Origin: Aedoeadaptatus coxii
GTDB taxonomy: Bacteria; Bacillota; Clostridia; Tissierellales; Peptoniphilaceae
Length of the DNA stretch: 64,000 nt
Strand: one strand, 5' to 3'
Assembly (NCBI RefSeq): GCF_903819215.1
Contig: NZ_CAIJCT010000016.1
This document shows positions 40,364-49,732 of this stretch, piece after piece. The position numbers were made by a program, and so were the translations under genes. The first letter of the stretch is position 1. Each line of letters opens with the position of its first letter. Under the pieces are notes generated by a model that worked only from the letters and a program-made list of their open reading frames with translations, did not search any database and was not told where the DNA came from.

Positions 40364-41161
40364 TTAAATCAAATATTTTTCTTCCAACTTGGAGATAATG
40401 GCCTTGGCCGCTTCGTCGGGAGAAAGATCTTTAAGCACGATGCCGGCGCCTTTGCCTTGTTTCGCTTCGGATTTTTTAACTTTCGTCGGCGATCCTTTAA
40501 GGCCTAAATTGGCTAAGTCCACATTGTCTTTAACATCGTCTAAATGCCAAACGGTGACGTCTTTATCGTATGCGTCGTATACGCCGCCTACGGTCATGTA
40601 ACGAGGAGCGGCAAGTTCGGCGAGAGCCGTAATAACGCAAGGTGTCTTCACTTCGATGATATGGTAGCGATCTTCAAATTGTCGTTTTACATGAAGGGTG
40701 TTCTCGTCGATTACGTTTAGATCTTCCGCATAGGATACTTGGGGAAGACCTAGGTGTTCTGCAATTTGCGGGCCGACTTGGGCGGTATCGCCGTCGATGG
40801 CTTGGCGGCCTGCGAGAATAAGATCAAAGTCGCCCACGGTTTTAAGGCCGGCGGCAATGGTTTGGCTCGTAGCCCACGTATCCGCTCCGCCAAAGGCTCT
40901 GTCGGTTAAGAGAATGGCTTCGTCGGCGCCCATGGCCAGGGCTTCACGCAAAGCATCTTCCGCTTGGGGCGGGCCCATGGAAAGGACGGTAACTTTTGTG
41001 TCCGGGTGTTCGTCTTTAATGCGAAGAGCCATTTCGATGGCGGCTTTGTCGTCGGGATTGATAATGCTCGGAACGCCTTCGCGAATTAATGTATTGGTTT
41101 TCGGATCCAGTCGAACTTCTGTGGTGTCCGGTACCTGTTTTGCACAGACTATAATTTTCAT
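40364..41161 (-). CDS. etfB: electron transfer flavoprotein beta subunit
   Basis: 265 residues from the ATG at 41161 (MKIIVCAKQVPDTTEVRLD) with AGGAGGGTTAAC as ribosome site; the frame runs open upstream into bcd without one. Signature DLILAGRQAIDGDTAQVGPQ and the C-terminal helix SPDEAAKAIISKLEEK. Binds AMP or the bifurcating FAD at the interface with EtfA. Electron bifurcation (crotonyl-CoA plus NADH to reduce ferredoxin) is known for such clostridial triads; assumed here. Confidence 0.96.
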   Translation of the reverse strand: MKIIVCAKQVPDTTEVRLDPKTNTLIREGVPSIINPDDKAAIEMALRIKDEHPDTKVTVLSMGPPQAEDALREALAMGADEAILLTDRAFGGADTWATSQTIAAGLKTVGDFDLILAGRQAIDGDTAQVGPQIAEHLGLPQVSYAEDLNVIDENTLHVKRQFEDRYHIIEVKTPCVITALAELAAPRYMTVGGVYDAYDKDVTVWHLDDVKDNVDLANLGLKGSPTKVKKSEAKQGKGAGIVLKDLSPDEAAKAIISKLEEKYLI

Positions 41162-41174
41162 GTTAACCCTCCTG

Positions 41175-42320
41175 TTAATTAACGCCCATCCAGCCGGAAA
41201 TGACCATGCGCATAACTTCAGATGTACCTTCGTAAATTTCGGTGATCTTGGCATCGCGCATCATGCGTTCCACAGGGTAGTCTTTAATGAAGCCGTAGCC
41301 GCCTAAAAGTTGCACGGCTTTGTTGGTAACTTCCGATGCCGTTTCCGCTGCGAATAATTTCGCCATAGCGGCGTAGTGGCCGTAGGGAAGGCCGTGGCCT
41401 TTTGTGTCGGCAGCTCTGTAAACGAGAAGTCTCGCCGCATCGGCTTTAGTTTGCATATTGGCAAGTTGGAATTGGGTGTTTTGGAATTGGGAAATTCTTC
41501 TGCCGAATTGTTTTCTCTCTTTGGTGTATTGAACGGCTTCGTCGATGGCGCCTTGTGCAATACCTGCAGCTTGGGCGGCAATGCCGACGCGGCCGCCGTC
41601 GAGGGTCTTCATGGCGAGGGCAAAGCCTTTGCCTTCTCTGCCTAAGAGGTTTTCTTTCGGAATGCGGCAATCTTCCATAATCAGTTCGCAAGTGGAAGAT
41701 GCGCGAATGCCCATTTTGTTTTCAGGTTCGCCGACGCGGAATCCCGGAGCGTCTCGATCGACGATAAAGGCGGAAATGCCCCGCGTGCCCTTAGCTTCTC
41801 TGTCCGTAATGGCGATGATAATAAAGACATCGGCAAAACCGGAGTTGGTAATGAAAATCTTCGTGCCGTTTAAAACATATTCGTCGCCGTCTAAAACCGC
41901 CACCGTTTGTTGACCGGAGGCGTCGGTGCCGGCGTTGGGTTCCGTTAAACCGAAAGCGCCGATTTTACGGCCGCTTAATAAATCAGGTAAGTACTTTTTC
42001 TTTTGCTCTTCCGTTCCGTTTTCATAAATGGGAGCGCAGCAAAGCGAAGTGTGTGCCGACACAATAACCCCTGTGGTGGCGCATTTTTTAGAAAGCTCTT
42101 CCACGAGCATAGCGTAAGCTAAATAATCTCCGCCTTGTCCGCCGTATTCCTTCGGGAAAGGTACGCCGAAAAAGCCGGCCTTCGCCATTTTCTTTATGTT
42201 TTCCATTGGCGGCTCGCCGGTTTCATCAATTTCGGCGGCAACCGGTTCCACTTCATTTTCCGCAAACTCGCGATAAAGTTTGCGAAGAAGCAGGTGTCGT
42301 TTGTCCATCGTAAAATCCAT
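41175..42320 (-). CDS. bcd: short-chain (butyryl-type) acyl-CoA dehydrogenase
   Basis: 381 residues, typical. N-terminal helical domain, FAD segment AFGLTEPNAGTDASG and ITNSGFADV in the middle strand, and the C-terminal signature QLLGGYGFIKDYPVERMMRDA with catalytic base E364 in IYEGTSEVMRMV. Probably reduces crotonyl-CoA to butyryl-CoA or oxidises short acyl-CoA with the Etf encoded downstream. First gene of the operon; a consensus-like promoter is at 42419-42446. The name bcd is by context; other short acyl-CoA substrates are possible. Confidence 0.93.
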   Translation of the reverse strand: MDFTMDKRHLLLRKLYREFAENEVEPVAAEIDETGEPPMENIKKMAKAGFFGVPFPKEYGGQGGDYLAYAMLVEELSKKCATTGVIVSAHTSLCCAPIYENGTEEQKKKYLPDLLSGRKIGAFGLTEPNAGTDASGQQTVAVLDGDEYVLNGTKIFITNSGFADVFIIIAITDREAKGTRGISAFIVDRDAPGFRVGEPENKMGIRASSTCELIMEDCRIPKENLLGREGKGFALAMKTLDGGRVGIAAQAAGIAQGAIDEAVQYTKERKQFGRRISQFQNTQFQLANMQTKADAARLLVYRAADTKGHGLPYGHYAAMAKLFAAETASEVTNKAVQLLGGYGFIKDYPVERMMRDAKITEIYEGTSEVMRMVISGWMGVN

Positions 42321-42418
42321 ATAAATCCCCCTTGCTTCGACAAGTTTAGATAAAGTGATAATCGTGGAGTGGATGGGGTTTAGATTGATTGTTAAATCTC
42401 ATTCACTTCTTGGAATCT

Positions 42419-42446
42419 ATTATAAACCTATTTTCCAAAATGTTAA
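42419..42446 (-). promoter_or_regulatory. promoter of bcd-etfB-etfA
   Basis: -35 TTAACA (42441-42446), 16-base spacer, -10 TATAAT (42419-42424), minus strand; leader about 95 bases. Confidence 0.65.
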
Positions 42447-42690
42447 GAGGTTTTCGTGATTTTTTTCACTTTTATTTCGGAGTTTCACTTTAAAAAATAG
42501 AGACCCTTTAGCAAAAACTGAATCGTCCTTAAAAAATATTTTTAAAATAAAATTTTTCCCAAATGATTCTGCAGGTTTATATACCATCTCCATGTTGTTT
42601 TTGTAAATTTCACGAAAAACAAATTTCCCGGAAATTTTCTTTCACCACCTTGCGCTTTTTGCTTTTATAGCACTTTAAAAGGACATTCGG
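42447..42690. other. AT-rich divergent intergenic stretch
   Basis: Part of the 407 bases between bcd and the acyltransferase gene. Long A and T runs, no coding frame with a ribosome site, no hairpin terminator. A TATAAT at 42691-42696 (plus) may serve the acyltransferase, with a poor -35. Confidence 0.5.
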
Positions 42691-42727
42691 TATAATTAAA
42701 TTAATAAAATAATCTTAAAGGTGATGT

Positions 42728-43759
42728 ATGTACCCTTCCAAGCGAAACGATACCGTCGATCTTATAAAAACTGTCGCCATTTTTTCGGTCGTGGCCATTC
42801 ACGTGTCCGCATCCTATGTGGCGACGGATGTAAATACTTCTATCTGGATCCTCTCCTGCTTTTTCAGGAGTTTGGCATCGGGCGGCGTTCCCCTCTTTTT
42901 AATGGCGAGCGGCGCGCTTTTGTTGCGCCCTGAAAAATACATGCCCCTGGAAAAACTTTACGGCAAAAACATGCCCCGTATTTTATTGGCGCTCTTTTTC
43001 TGGGCCTTTGTTTACTGCGCCGCGCCTCTTTACGGCGGCATCCATTCCCTCGGTGAACTTCGTTCGGTGTTGGGAAATTTAATTCTCTTTCACCACAAGG
43101 AGCATCTCTATTATCTTCACATGATGATCCTCGTCTACGGTTTTTTGCCTTTAAGCCGCATCATCGCCTGCCACAGCACGAAAAACGAAATGAAATACCT
43201 CCTCGCCCTTTGGCTTGTTCTGGGCATCTTTCTTCCCACGGTTCGCGCCTTTTATTCCTTGGAGAGCGTAGGCGCCATTCCCCTGCAATGGATTATGGTA
43301 TTTTCCTACAGCGCCATCGGCTACACTTTTATGGGCTATTTTCTTTCGGAAACGAAGCCGTCTAAAAATCTTTACACGATCGCGGCCATTCTCGGATTCG
43401 CCATCGTCTTCGGCTGCACCTATTACTTTTCCAAAGCTTCCGGCCAATTGGATGAGCGCTTTTTTGAAGGAATGTCCGTCGGCGTATTTCTGTGGTCTAT
43501 GGGCATCTTCGCCCTCGCTCAGCACATACGCCTGCCCGAAAAAGGAAAATCCTTCGTCCTTAAACTTTCAAAAAGCTCCTTCGCCATTTACTTAGTCCAC
43601 GTCCTCGTTCTGGATTACCTGAAATACTACTTCCCCGCACTGGAAACACTGAATCCCCTCATGGGAATCCCCGCCATCACTGCGGCCGTCACCGCCATAT
43701 CCTACATCCTTTACAAAATACTCTCCCACATCCCCGTCGTACGGAAGTGGCTTATTTAG
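42728..43759 (+). CDS. acyltransferase 3 (OafA/WecH-type) membrane protein
   Basis: 343 residues, about ten helices. The N-terminus has the family pattern R-N-D-x-VDLIKTVAIFSVVAIHVSAS with the conserved His near 26, and GGVPLFLMASGALLL; further GLPYL-type cytoplasmic loops (LYYLHMMILVYGFLPLSRI). The C-terminus SKSSFAIYLVHVLVLDYL is typical. Transfers acyl groups, often acetyl, to cell-surface polysaccharides or lipids on the outer face; the acceptor is unknown. Start ATG at 42728 follows AAAGGTGATGT. Monocistronic. Confidence 0.85.
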   Translation: MYPSKRNDTVDLIKTVAIFSVVAIHVSASYVATDVNTSIWILSCFFRSLASGGVPLFLMASGALLLRPEKYMPLEKLYGKNMPRILLALFFWAFVYCAAPLYGGIHSLGELRSVLGNLILFHHKEHLYYLHMMILVYGFLPLSRIIACHSTKNEMKYLLALWLVLGIFLPTVRAFYSLESVGAIPLQWIMVFSYSAIGYTFMGYFLSETKPSKNLYTIAAILGFAIVFGCTYYFSKASGQLDERFFEGMSVGVFLWSMGIFALAQHIRLPEKGKSFVLKLSKSSFAIYLVHVLVLDYLKYYFPALETLNPLMGIPAITAAVTAISYILYKILSHIPVVRKWLI

Positions 43760-43768
43760 AAATAGCAA

Positions 43769-43794
43769 GAGCGATGTTCAATCATCGCTTTTTT
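43769..43794 (+). terminator. terminator after acyltransferase gene
   Basis: GCGATG (43771-43776) with CATCGC (43783-43788), then six T. Confidence 0.8.
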
Positions 43795-43896
43795 AATGCC
43801 TTCCTTAACTAACCATAGATTTTTTCAATCATACACTTATCTATATTTTATTTTTCTATTATTTTTAAGTTTGAAAAAATAATTTGACTCCTGACG

Positions 43897-43902
43897 TATA
43901 AT
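43897..43902 (+). promoter_or_regulatory. -10 hexamer of the SLH protein gene
   Basis: TATAAT, 47 bases before the ATG. TTGAAA lies upstream but with a 20-base spacer; the leader contains a small GTCGC/GCGAC hairpin. Confidence 0.4.
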
Positions 43903-43948
43903 AAGAAAGTATTGATACCGTCGCATAGGCGACAAAAAAGGAGGAACT

Positions 43949-46900
43949 ATGAAACGAACATTGGTCCTATTAATGGCCCTCTTGCTCTTTCTGACGAGCA
44001 CCGTTCCCACGGCAAATGTATTTGCTCAAAGTGCTGCGCCGGAAACGGGCGGAAATGCAAAATACCAAACGATTTTGGAAACACCGAACCCGAAAGTCGA
44101 AAATGGCAAAGAAGGTACGCTGTCTTCGATTGGCGGCTTTATTAAATTCCGCTACGACTCGAAAGACGTTGCGAAGGAAGCCATGGACGTCGTCGTACTT
44201 AAAGACGGTGCTGTCCTTTCGGACTACAAGTTTGATTCGATCAACACGCAAGACGGTCAATCTATGCACGGCATTGAGTATTCCGGTCACCTGCCGAAAA
44301 ACGAAACGACCAAGGATGTAGTTTATAAATTCTATATTAAGGAAAAAGCAGACGAAAAGTATGATGCGAAGAACGTCATTACCATTACGGTAAAGGCAAA
44401 GAACACGGCCACCTCTATACTTACGCAAGTGAACCCAGATAACTTTACCTTTGCTGCTACGGACACCGCACGGTCATCACGTGTCAACTTATACGGAGCC
44501 AATTTAACCAAAGACAATATTGCTGTTACAACGACAAAGACGCCTGCCGAGGCACCGGATATTAAATGGGGACTGTTTGCTTTCGACTCTACACAAGTAT
44601 CAGCGTCTGCATGGATGCCCGAGGCACTGGAAAATGAAGATATTGTTTACAAGACGACCTTCACAGCAGAAGACGGCTCCAGCCAAACCGTCACCATGAC
44701 GATAAAGGCAAAGTCTGCCGCCGCAACCACCGAAAAGACTTTAACGGGCATCACCATCGAACCGACAAGTCTTCCTAAGACCGGCGGCGATGTAGTCGTG
44801 ATACTGACAGGCGACAACTTGGAAACGACGGATATTACGCCCTCTATTTTTGTAAAAGGCGAAGGCAAAAAAAATATTCCCATAACATGGACAAAAACGT
44901 CTGACGGCTTAAAAACTACTCTAATCATTCCCGCAAATACATCAGACGCCGAACAAAAATATTTAATGAAGTTTTTCTTGAAAAACGACACGAGTAAGTT
45001 CGTTAAAGGAAATGTCGTCGTCACGACAGAAGATGGACCGGTCGCACCTGCTGTACCGACAGTGAAAGGCTTAACTGCAGATCCCGTAAGCCTACCGACT
45101 GCCGGCGGCAATGTCACCTTAGACGTCACGGCGGAAAATGCCAAGGCAAGTGATATTCAATGGACGGTGAAAAAAGGCGATACGCCTGTATCTGACCTTA
45201 CGCCCGTCGCAAAAGACGATCTTAACTTCACCCTCGCCCTTCCGAAGAACGAAACGGAAAAAGACGTCGTCTACACCGTGGAAGCCAAAGCGGAAAAGGA
45301 CGCACAAGCGAAGACGGCCACCATTACCGTGGCAAAGAAGGCGACGACGCCCCCGGTCGTGAAAGAGTCAAAAATTGTAATGATAAAACCGTTTGATGGA
45401 AATATTCCTAATACGGGAGAGAAAAAAAGTTTTGACATCGTCGTTTCTCCGAAAACGGCTCCTTCCAATGTCAAGCTTCGTATAACTGCTGATGACAAGG
45501 TGGTCGACAACATTAATTACTCCGTAGCTGGAGATGGTTTAACGAAAACCGTAAACATCACCTTCCCCAAAAACGGAAAAGCCTCTACGGTCGTTTACAA
45601 GGTGACCTTTAACGCCACGGGAAGTGACACCGTCTTCCAAAAGGATCAGTTGGCCACCTTTACCCAAGCTGCCGGGGAAGCCGTTAATGCAAAAATCGAA
45701 GAAATTTCTGCCACCAACGACCAACTGTCCCTGGCAGGTGGCGATACAACCGTCACCATTAAGGGTACGGATCTGGACAAGGCAACCCCCGTCACGAAGC
45801 TGTATAAAGTAGAAAATGGCGTGGAAAAGGAAGTCAAGCTCGCCGACTACATGACCGACAAATTCGCAGGAGAGGGTATAGCACTATCCGCTCCCTTCAC
45901 CTTCCCGAAAGTAGATAAGGACACAACATTCGTCTTTAAGGCTTCCGTTGACGGAACCAACTTCGCCGAAAAAACCATTTTCCAAACATCGGAAGGTTCC
46001 AATCGCGAAACGGAAGCCCTCGAACCTAAGAAAGTCTTTACGATCGACAACGATACTCTCGTCGTCGACTTCCACGAACCGGTAGAAGAAGCGCGCACCC
46101 ATTCTATTTTAAAGAATGTGCATATTCTCGCAGGAAGTGACAAAATCCACCTCACCGCTGAGGACACGATTTCCTTCGACGGCAATACGCTGCGCATCGA
46201 CTTTAAGAATCCGATTTTTAAGGATAGGAAATCCTATAAGCTGGTAGTCGATGGTCGTACGTTTAAGCTCTTCAATAAAAAGGAAAACAGAGAGAAAGAA
46301 AATAAAGCCTTTGAATCCATCATTCAAAAAGACGGTCCTTATATCGAAGACGCCAAGTTTGTCGAAGGCTATAAACTTGAATCCGCCGGCGGAAAGGTCG
46401 TCCTGAAGCTTAAAGGCTACAACCTTCCCGACGATTTGAAGGTAAAAATTCTGAAAAATAATAAGAAAAAAACCGAACTTAAAGTCCCGACAAATATTAC
46501 AGGCAGCGCCAACGAAAAAACCATTGCTTTTACCGCTCCTGAAAACACGACGGATCGCGTACAAAGTTACAGCATCCTCGTCTCCACCGACGGCGTGCAA
46601 TACTCCTCGGAAGTTTCCAATATGCAAAACCGCTTCCGCCGCATGGTGGTTTCGGTTCTGCCGAAAAATGCAGATGTCAATGCACCGCAAATCGACTTTA
46701 TGCAAATTCAATCCTACGGCAATGCGGACGACGGGGATATTACCCACACCAATTTGCCTACGGGACAGGAATCTAAGAAGACTTTGGTTTGGATCTACGG
46801 CGCCAATTTAAATGCCGACCACACCCGTCTTCGTCTCATCGACAAAAACGGCGTCTACTGGTCGCCGATTTACGACGCCACTCAAGACAGCGGCACCCGC

Positions 46901-48151
46901 ATCCTCATGACCATGCTCGACGCCATTCACGGCGGTACACCGGGCATGACGGGCAAAGGCAACAATATGCTTATGGAAGTTATTCTTCCCCGGGGCTATC
47001 AACCGGACAATTGGAACGACAAGGATAAAGGTACTGTCTTTAAATATGAAGTCGCCCCCGACGGCGTAAACTTCGACAGCAAAGTCACCGTCACCGCCAA
47101 TGTTCGCTTCGACAACGAAGATTCGAAGAAAAATCTGAAATCGTTCCTCACCGACGTCACCGTTCGCCACGTGGATAAAGACGGCAAGGACATCGTCGCT
47201 CCTGAAAAAATCAAAGCTTACAACCATCTCCACCCCTGTGATCTTCAAAAGCTTTTGCCTCTGAGAGATAAAGACGGCTTCGTAAAAGACTTTGAAGGCT
47301 ATAAAGTTGCCGACACCGACGAAATCGTAAAGGGCAAGACCGGCCCAAATGATTACGGCCCGGCATATTATGACGGCAAAACTGTTAAGCAACTGAAAAA
47401 CAAAAAGGGCGAAATCGTCTTGGTTTACGGAAGAGCTAAGGCTCCGGAAAAACCTGCCGAACCGTCGAAACCCGTTACGCCCCAAGTACCCGATTCTTCA
47501 AACACGGTTTCCGACACCGGCTACACGTTAACCCCCGTCGCAACGACGAAGAATGTTACGAAACCGGCGGAAAAACCCGAAGATAAAAAAGAAGAGACAG
47601 CGGCTCCCACAAAGGGCTACGTTTCCGGTTACCCGGACCATACTTTCCGCCCGGAAAAATCCATGACCCGAGCAGAAGCGGCCTCTACTTTAGCGAAACT
47701 TCGCAATTTATCCACTGCCAATCAATCGAAACCTGCTTTTACAGATGCCGACGGCTGGTATAATGCATCGATTAACGCTGTAGTCGAAGCGGGCTATATG
47801 AAGGGCTATCCCGATGGAACCTTTAAACCCGATCAAGCCATTACACGTGCAGAATTTGCTCAACTTCTCTCTTACTTCTTAAGTGATGAATCTGTCGCCA
47901 ATCCCTTTGCGGACACGGCAAACAACTGGGCAAAGAGCGCGATCGACAAGGCATTCGCCCAAAATATCGTCAAAGGCTATGGAAACCATACCTTCCGTCC
48001 GGAAGCACAGATTACACGTGCGGAATCTATTGCTATGATCAATCGCACCTTTAAGCTTTCCAACAAACCCAAGGTAGCCAATCCCTTCGTGGATTTAAAA
48101 GAAAATCACTGGGCTTATAACGATATTCTGACGGCTATTAGCAGCAAATAA
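43949..48151 (+). CDS. large S-layer-type protein with Ig-like modules and three SLH domains
   Basis: 1400 residues, secreted. Signal peptide MKRTLVLLMALLLFLTSTVPT to about 27. Five to seven Ig/IPT-like modules of roughly 90-100 residues follow (starts such as LTGITIEPTSLPKTGGDVV, VKGLTADPVSLPTAGGNVT and ISATNDQLSLAGGDTTV), then a MucBP-like segment (DVTVRHVDKDGKDIVAPEK near 1070), a Pro/Lys linker and three SLH domains from about 1225 with the wall-binding motifs MTRAE, ITRAE, ITRAE. SLH domains bind pyruvylated secondary wall polymer. No LPxTG signal. AAGGAGGAAC before the ATG. Probably a major surface or S-layer protein. Confidence 0.92.
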   Translation: MKRTLVLLMALLLFLTSTVPTANVFAQSAAPETGGNAKYQTILETPNPKVENGKEGTLSSIGGFIKFRYDSKDVAKEAMDVVVLKDGAVLSDYKFDSINTQDGQSMHGIEYSGHLPKNETTKDVVYKFYIKEKADEKYDAKNVITITVKAKNTATSILTQVNPDNFTFAATDTARSSRVNLYGANLTKDNIAVTTTKTPAEAPDIKWGLFAFDSTQVSASAWMPEALENEDIVYKTTFTAEDGSSQTVTMTIKAKSAAATTEKTLTGITIEPTSLPKTGGDVVVILTGDNLETTDITPSIFVKGEGKKNIPITWTKTSDGLKTTLIIPANTSDAEQKYLMKFFLKNDTSKFVKGNVVVTTEDGPVAPAVPTVKGLTADPVSLPTAGGNVTLDVTAENAKASDIQWTVKKGDTPVSDLTPVAKDDLNFTLALPKNETEKDVVYTVEAKAEKDAQAKTATITVAKKATTPPVVKESKIVMIKPFDGNIPNTGEKKSFDIVVSPKTAPSNVKLRITADDKVVDNINYSVAGDGLTKTVNITFPKNGKASTVVYKVTFNATGSDTVFQKDQLATFTQAAGEAVNAKIEEISATNDQLSLAGGDTTVTIKGTDLDKATPVTKLYKVENGVEKEVKLADYMTDKFAGEGIALSAPFTFPKVDKDTTFVFKASVDGTNFAEKTIFQTSEGSNRETEALEPKKVFTIDNDTLVVDFHEPVEEARTHSILKNVHILAGSDKIHLTAEDTISFDGNTLRIDFKNPIFKDRKSYKLVVDGRTFKLFNKKENREKENKAFESIIQKDGPYIEDAKFVEGYKLESAGGKVVLKLKGYNLPDDLKVKILKNNKKKTELKVPTNITGSANEKTIAFTAPENTTDRVQSYSILVSTDGVQYSSEVSNMQNRFRRMVVSVLPKNADVNAPQIDFMQIQSYGNADDGDITHTNLPTGQESKKTLVWIYGANLNADHTRLRLIDKNGVYWSPIYDATQDSGTRILMTMLDAIHGGTPGMTGKGNNMLMEVILPRGYQPDNWNDKDKGTVFKYEVAPDGVNFDSKVTVTANVRFDNEDSKKNLKSFLTDVTVRHVDKDGKDIVAPEKIKAYNHLHPCDLQKLLPLRDKDGFVKDFEGYKVADTDEIVKGKTGPNDYGPAYYDGKTVKQLKNKKGEIVLVYGRAKAPEKPAEPSKPVTPQVPDSSNTVSDTGYTLTPVATTKNVTKPAEKPEDKKEETAAPTKGYVSGYPDHTFRPEKSMTRAEAASTLAKLRNLSTANQSKPAFTDADGWYNASINAVVEAGYMKGYPDGTFKPDQAITRAEFAQLLSYFLSDESVANPFADTANNWAKSAIDKAFAQNIVKGYGNHTFRPEAQITRAESIAMINRTFKLSNKPKVANPFVDLKENHWAYNDILTAISSK

Positions 48152-48165
48152 AAAATAATTTTTTA

Positions 48166-48192
48166 GGGAGTACATGACGTACTCCCTTTTTT
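48166..48192 (+). terminator. terminator after SLH protein gene
   Basis: Perfect 8-bp stem GGGAGTAC/GTACTCCC with a five-base loop and six T. Confidence 0.92.
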
Positions 48193-48213
48193 GTTGAGAA
48201 AATCTATGGGACA

Positions 48214-48237
48214 AATAAAAACCACCCGAAGGTGGTT
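48214..48237 (-). terminator. terminator after fic
   Basis: 7-bp stem AACCACC/GGTGGTT closed by a UUCG tetraloop on the minus-strand RNA, followed by UUUA. Confidence 0.85.
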
Positions 48238-48254
48238 CCATTGAATCTATTAGA

Positions 48255-49475
48255 TTATAATTTTTGCAAAAAGGTGTCGCCTAAAACATAGGTTACGGGG
48301 CGACTCTTAATTCGTTTGATGTAGCCGCTTTTTTCTAATTCATCGAGTTCCTGTGCCCCTTTATAGTCACTGATTTCTTCATTGAAAAAATCCATAAGCT
48401 CTCGCCGCTCAATGCCCGAATTGTAATCAAAGTGGTAATTTTGAGCCAAGATTAACACGGCACTCCTCTTGAATTTCGTTTCTAATTCACATTCTTCAAT
48501 GCACGCTTCCGCTCGGTTTAATTTATCCAGATTTCGATTAAGGTAGTCGATGATGTCTTCCTGCCCGGCAATGAGCAGTTTTAAAAATGAATTGATGAAG
48601 TAATTCATTTCCCCTCGACTTTGAGGCAAGTTCGTCGTGCTAAACGCCTTATAGTAATCTCTTTTCTTTATCCACGAGCCCCGCGCCAAGGACATGGCGG
48701 TCAGGTAATTATATTTTTCGACTAAATACAGACTGCTTATAAATCGGCTGACGCGGCCGTTTCCATCGTAAAATGGATGAATGTAACCGAAGTAGTAATG
48801 AGCGATGGCGATTCTCAACAATAAATCGATACGTTCGTCGGAGATAAAACCGAGAAGCTGAAGCACTTCCCTTTCGATTTCAGCTTCGCCGAGGATCCCT
48901 CGATGGATAACTTCGCCGTCCACTGCATTCATTTTTTGAACGTATACCGCGTCTTTTCTAAAGTAATGCCCATCCGGTCGATCGGATGCCTTAATTTCTC
49001 CCGCTGTTACTTCATCGTAAATCTTTCGAATATCCCCTAAATCTTTGGGCGCTTTCAGAGAATCTTTTAGCAGAAAATAAGAGTTGATCATACTTGAAAA
49101 GCGCTCGCTTCCCCTATGCCCCGATGTCACACGCTTACGTGTAGTTTCCGCGATTTCATCTTTGCTGGACTGCACGCCTTCCAGCTCATTGGTGCTCTGA
49201 AGTTCGGCGGAAATGATCTCGACTAAAAATGCCCTCTGCGCGACGACAGGTAATTTACTTTGTAAATCATTTAGAATGGTGTCGTTTTGCCGAATACGAT
49301 CGATGAAACGTGCCGTCTCGCGATTATATACGTAGTACAGTTGATAGATTTTTTCGTGGCCATAGGGCTTTATATACAGTTTTGTTTTCAGTGTCTCTTC
49401 AAAATCAAAACGGCTTTTATGCACGGACTCAAAATTCTTTTTATCGGCATAAAACACTTTGTGTAAATACATCAT
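48255..49475 (-). CDS. Fic-domain AMPylase-type protein, self-inhibited class II
   Basis: 406 residues. The Fic core motif is intact: HPFYDGNGRVSRF (His for catalysis, Asn/Gly/Arg for ATP). An N-terminal inhibitory helix motif TNELEG (pattern S/T-x3-E-G/N) in ISAELQSTNELEGVQSS places it in the class where the alpha-inh helix precedes the Fic core and its Glu blocks ATP. The C-terminal region ends in a winged-helix-like segment (ERRELMDFFNEEISDYKGAQ; LEKSGYIKRI). Targets unknown. No antitoxin gene adjoins. Extended -10 TG-G-TATAAT at 49519-49530 and GGAGGTGATTCC before the ATG. Confidence 0.9.
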   Translation of the reverse strand: MMYLHKVFYADKKNFESVHKSRFDFEETLKTKLYIKPYGHEKIYQLYYVYNRETARFIDRIRQNDTILNDLQSKLPVVAQRAFLVEIISAELQSTNELEGVQSSKDEIAETTRKRVTSGHRGSERFSSMINSYFLLKDSLKAPKDLGDIRKIYDEVTAGEIKASDRPDGHYFRKDAVYVQKMNAVDGEVIHRGILGEAEIEREVLQLLGFISDERIDLLLRIAIAHYYFGYIHPFYDGNGRVSRFISSLYLVEKYNYLTAMSLARGSWIKKRDYYKAFSTTNLPQSRGEMNYFINSFLKLLIAGQEDIIDYLNRNLDKLNRAEACIEECELETKFKRSAVLILAQNYHFDYNSGIERRELMDFFNEEISDYKGAQELDELEKSGYIKRIKSRPVTYVLGDTFLQKL

Positions 49476-49521
49476 GGAATCACCTCCTCACAACGATCCG
49501 CTTTCCATTGGAATTGATTTA

Positions 49522-49530
49522 ATTATACCA
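49522..49530 (-). promoter_or_regulatory. extended -10 promoter of fic
   Basis: Minus strand TG-G-TATAAT, about 50 bases before the ATG; -35 weak. Confidence 0.5.
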
Positions 49531-49697
49531 TTGTATTTTTAAAAAAACCTCTTTTTCGCAAATAACATCTATCTACTGAATCTCTAATTTTCGAAAATGC
49601 CCATTTTCGCAAATTACATTTAGAATCGTCCCTTGTTTTCTCCCTAAAATCCATTTTTTTAATTTAGAACGCTATCTAAACAACTTTTCAGGGCATT

Positions 49698-49731
49698 TTA
49701 AAAGCCGGACTGCTTTTGCAATCCGGCTTTT
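49698..49731 (-). terminator. tmRNA terminator
   Basis: AAAAGCCGGA...TCCGGCTTTT stem with inner TGC/GCA, directly after the tmRNA 3' end. Confidence 0.88.
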
Positions 49732-49732
49732 T

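Noticed and set aside
42390..42400. Rex-like half site TTGTTAA upstream of bcd
   Set aside because: Only one half of the TTGTTAANNNNTTAACAA pattern is present, so no Rex operator can be claimed.
49476..49697. A further small gene or RNA in the spacer before tmRNA
   Set aside because: AT-rich, no ribosome site, no conserved structure beyond the fic promoter and the tmRNA terminator.
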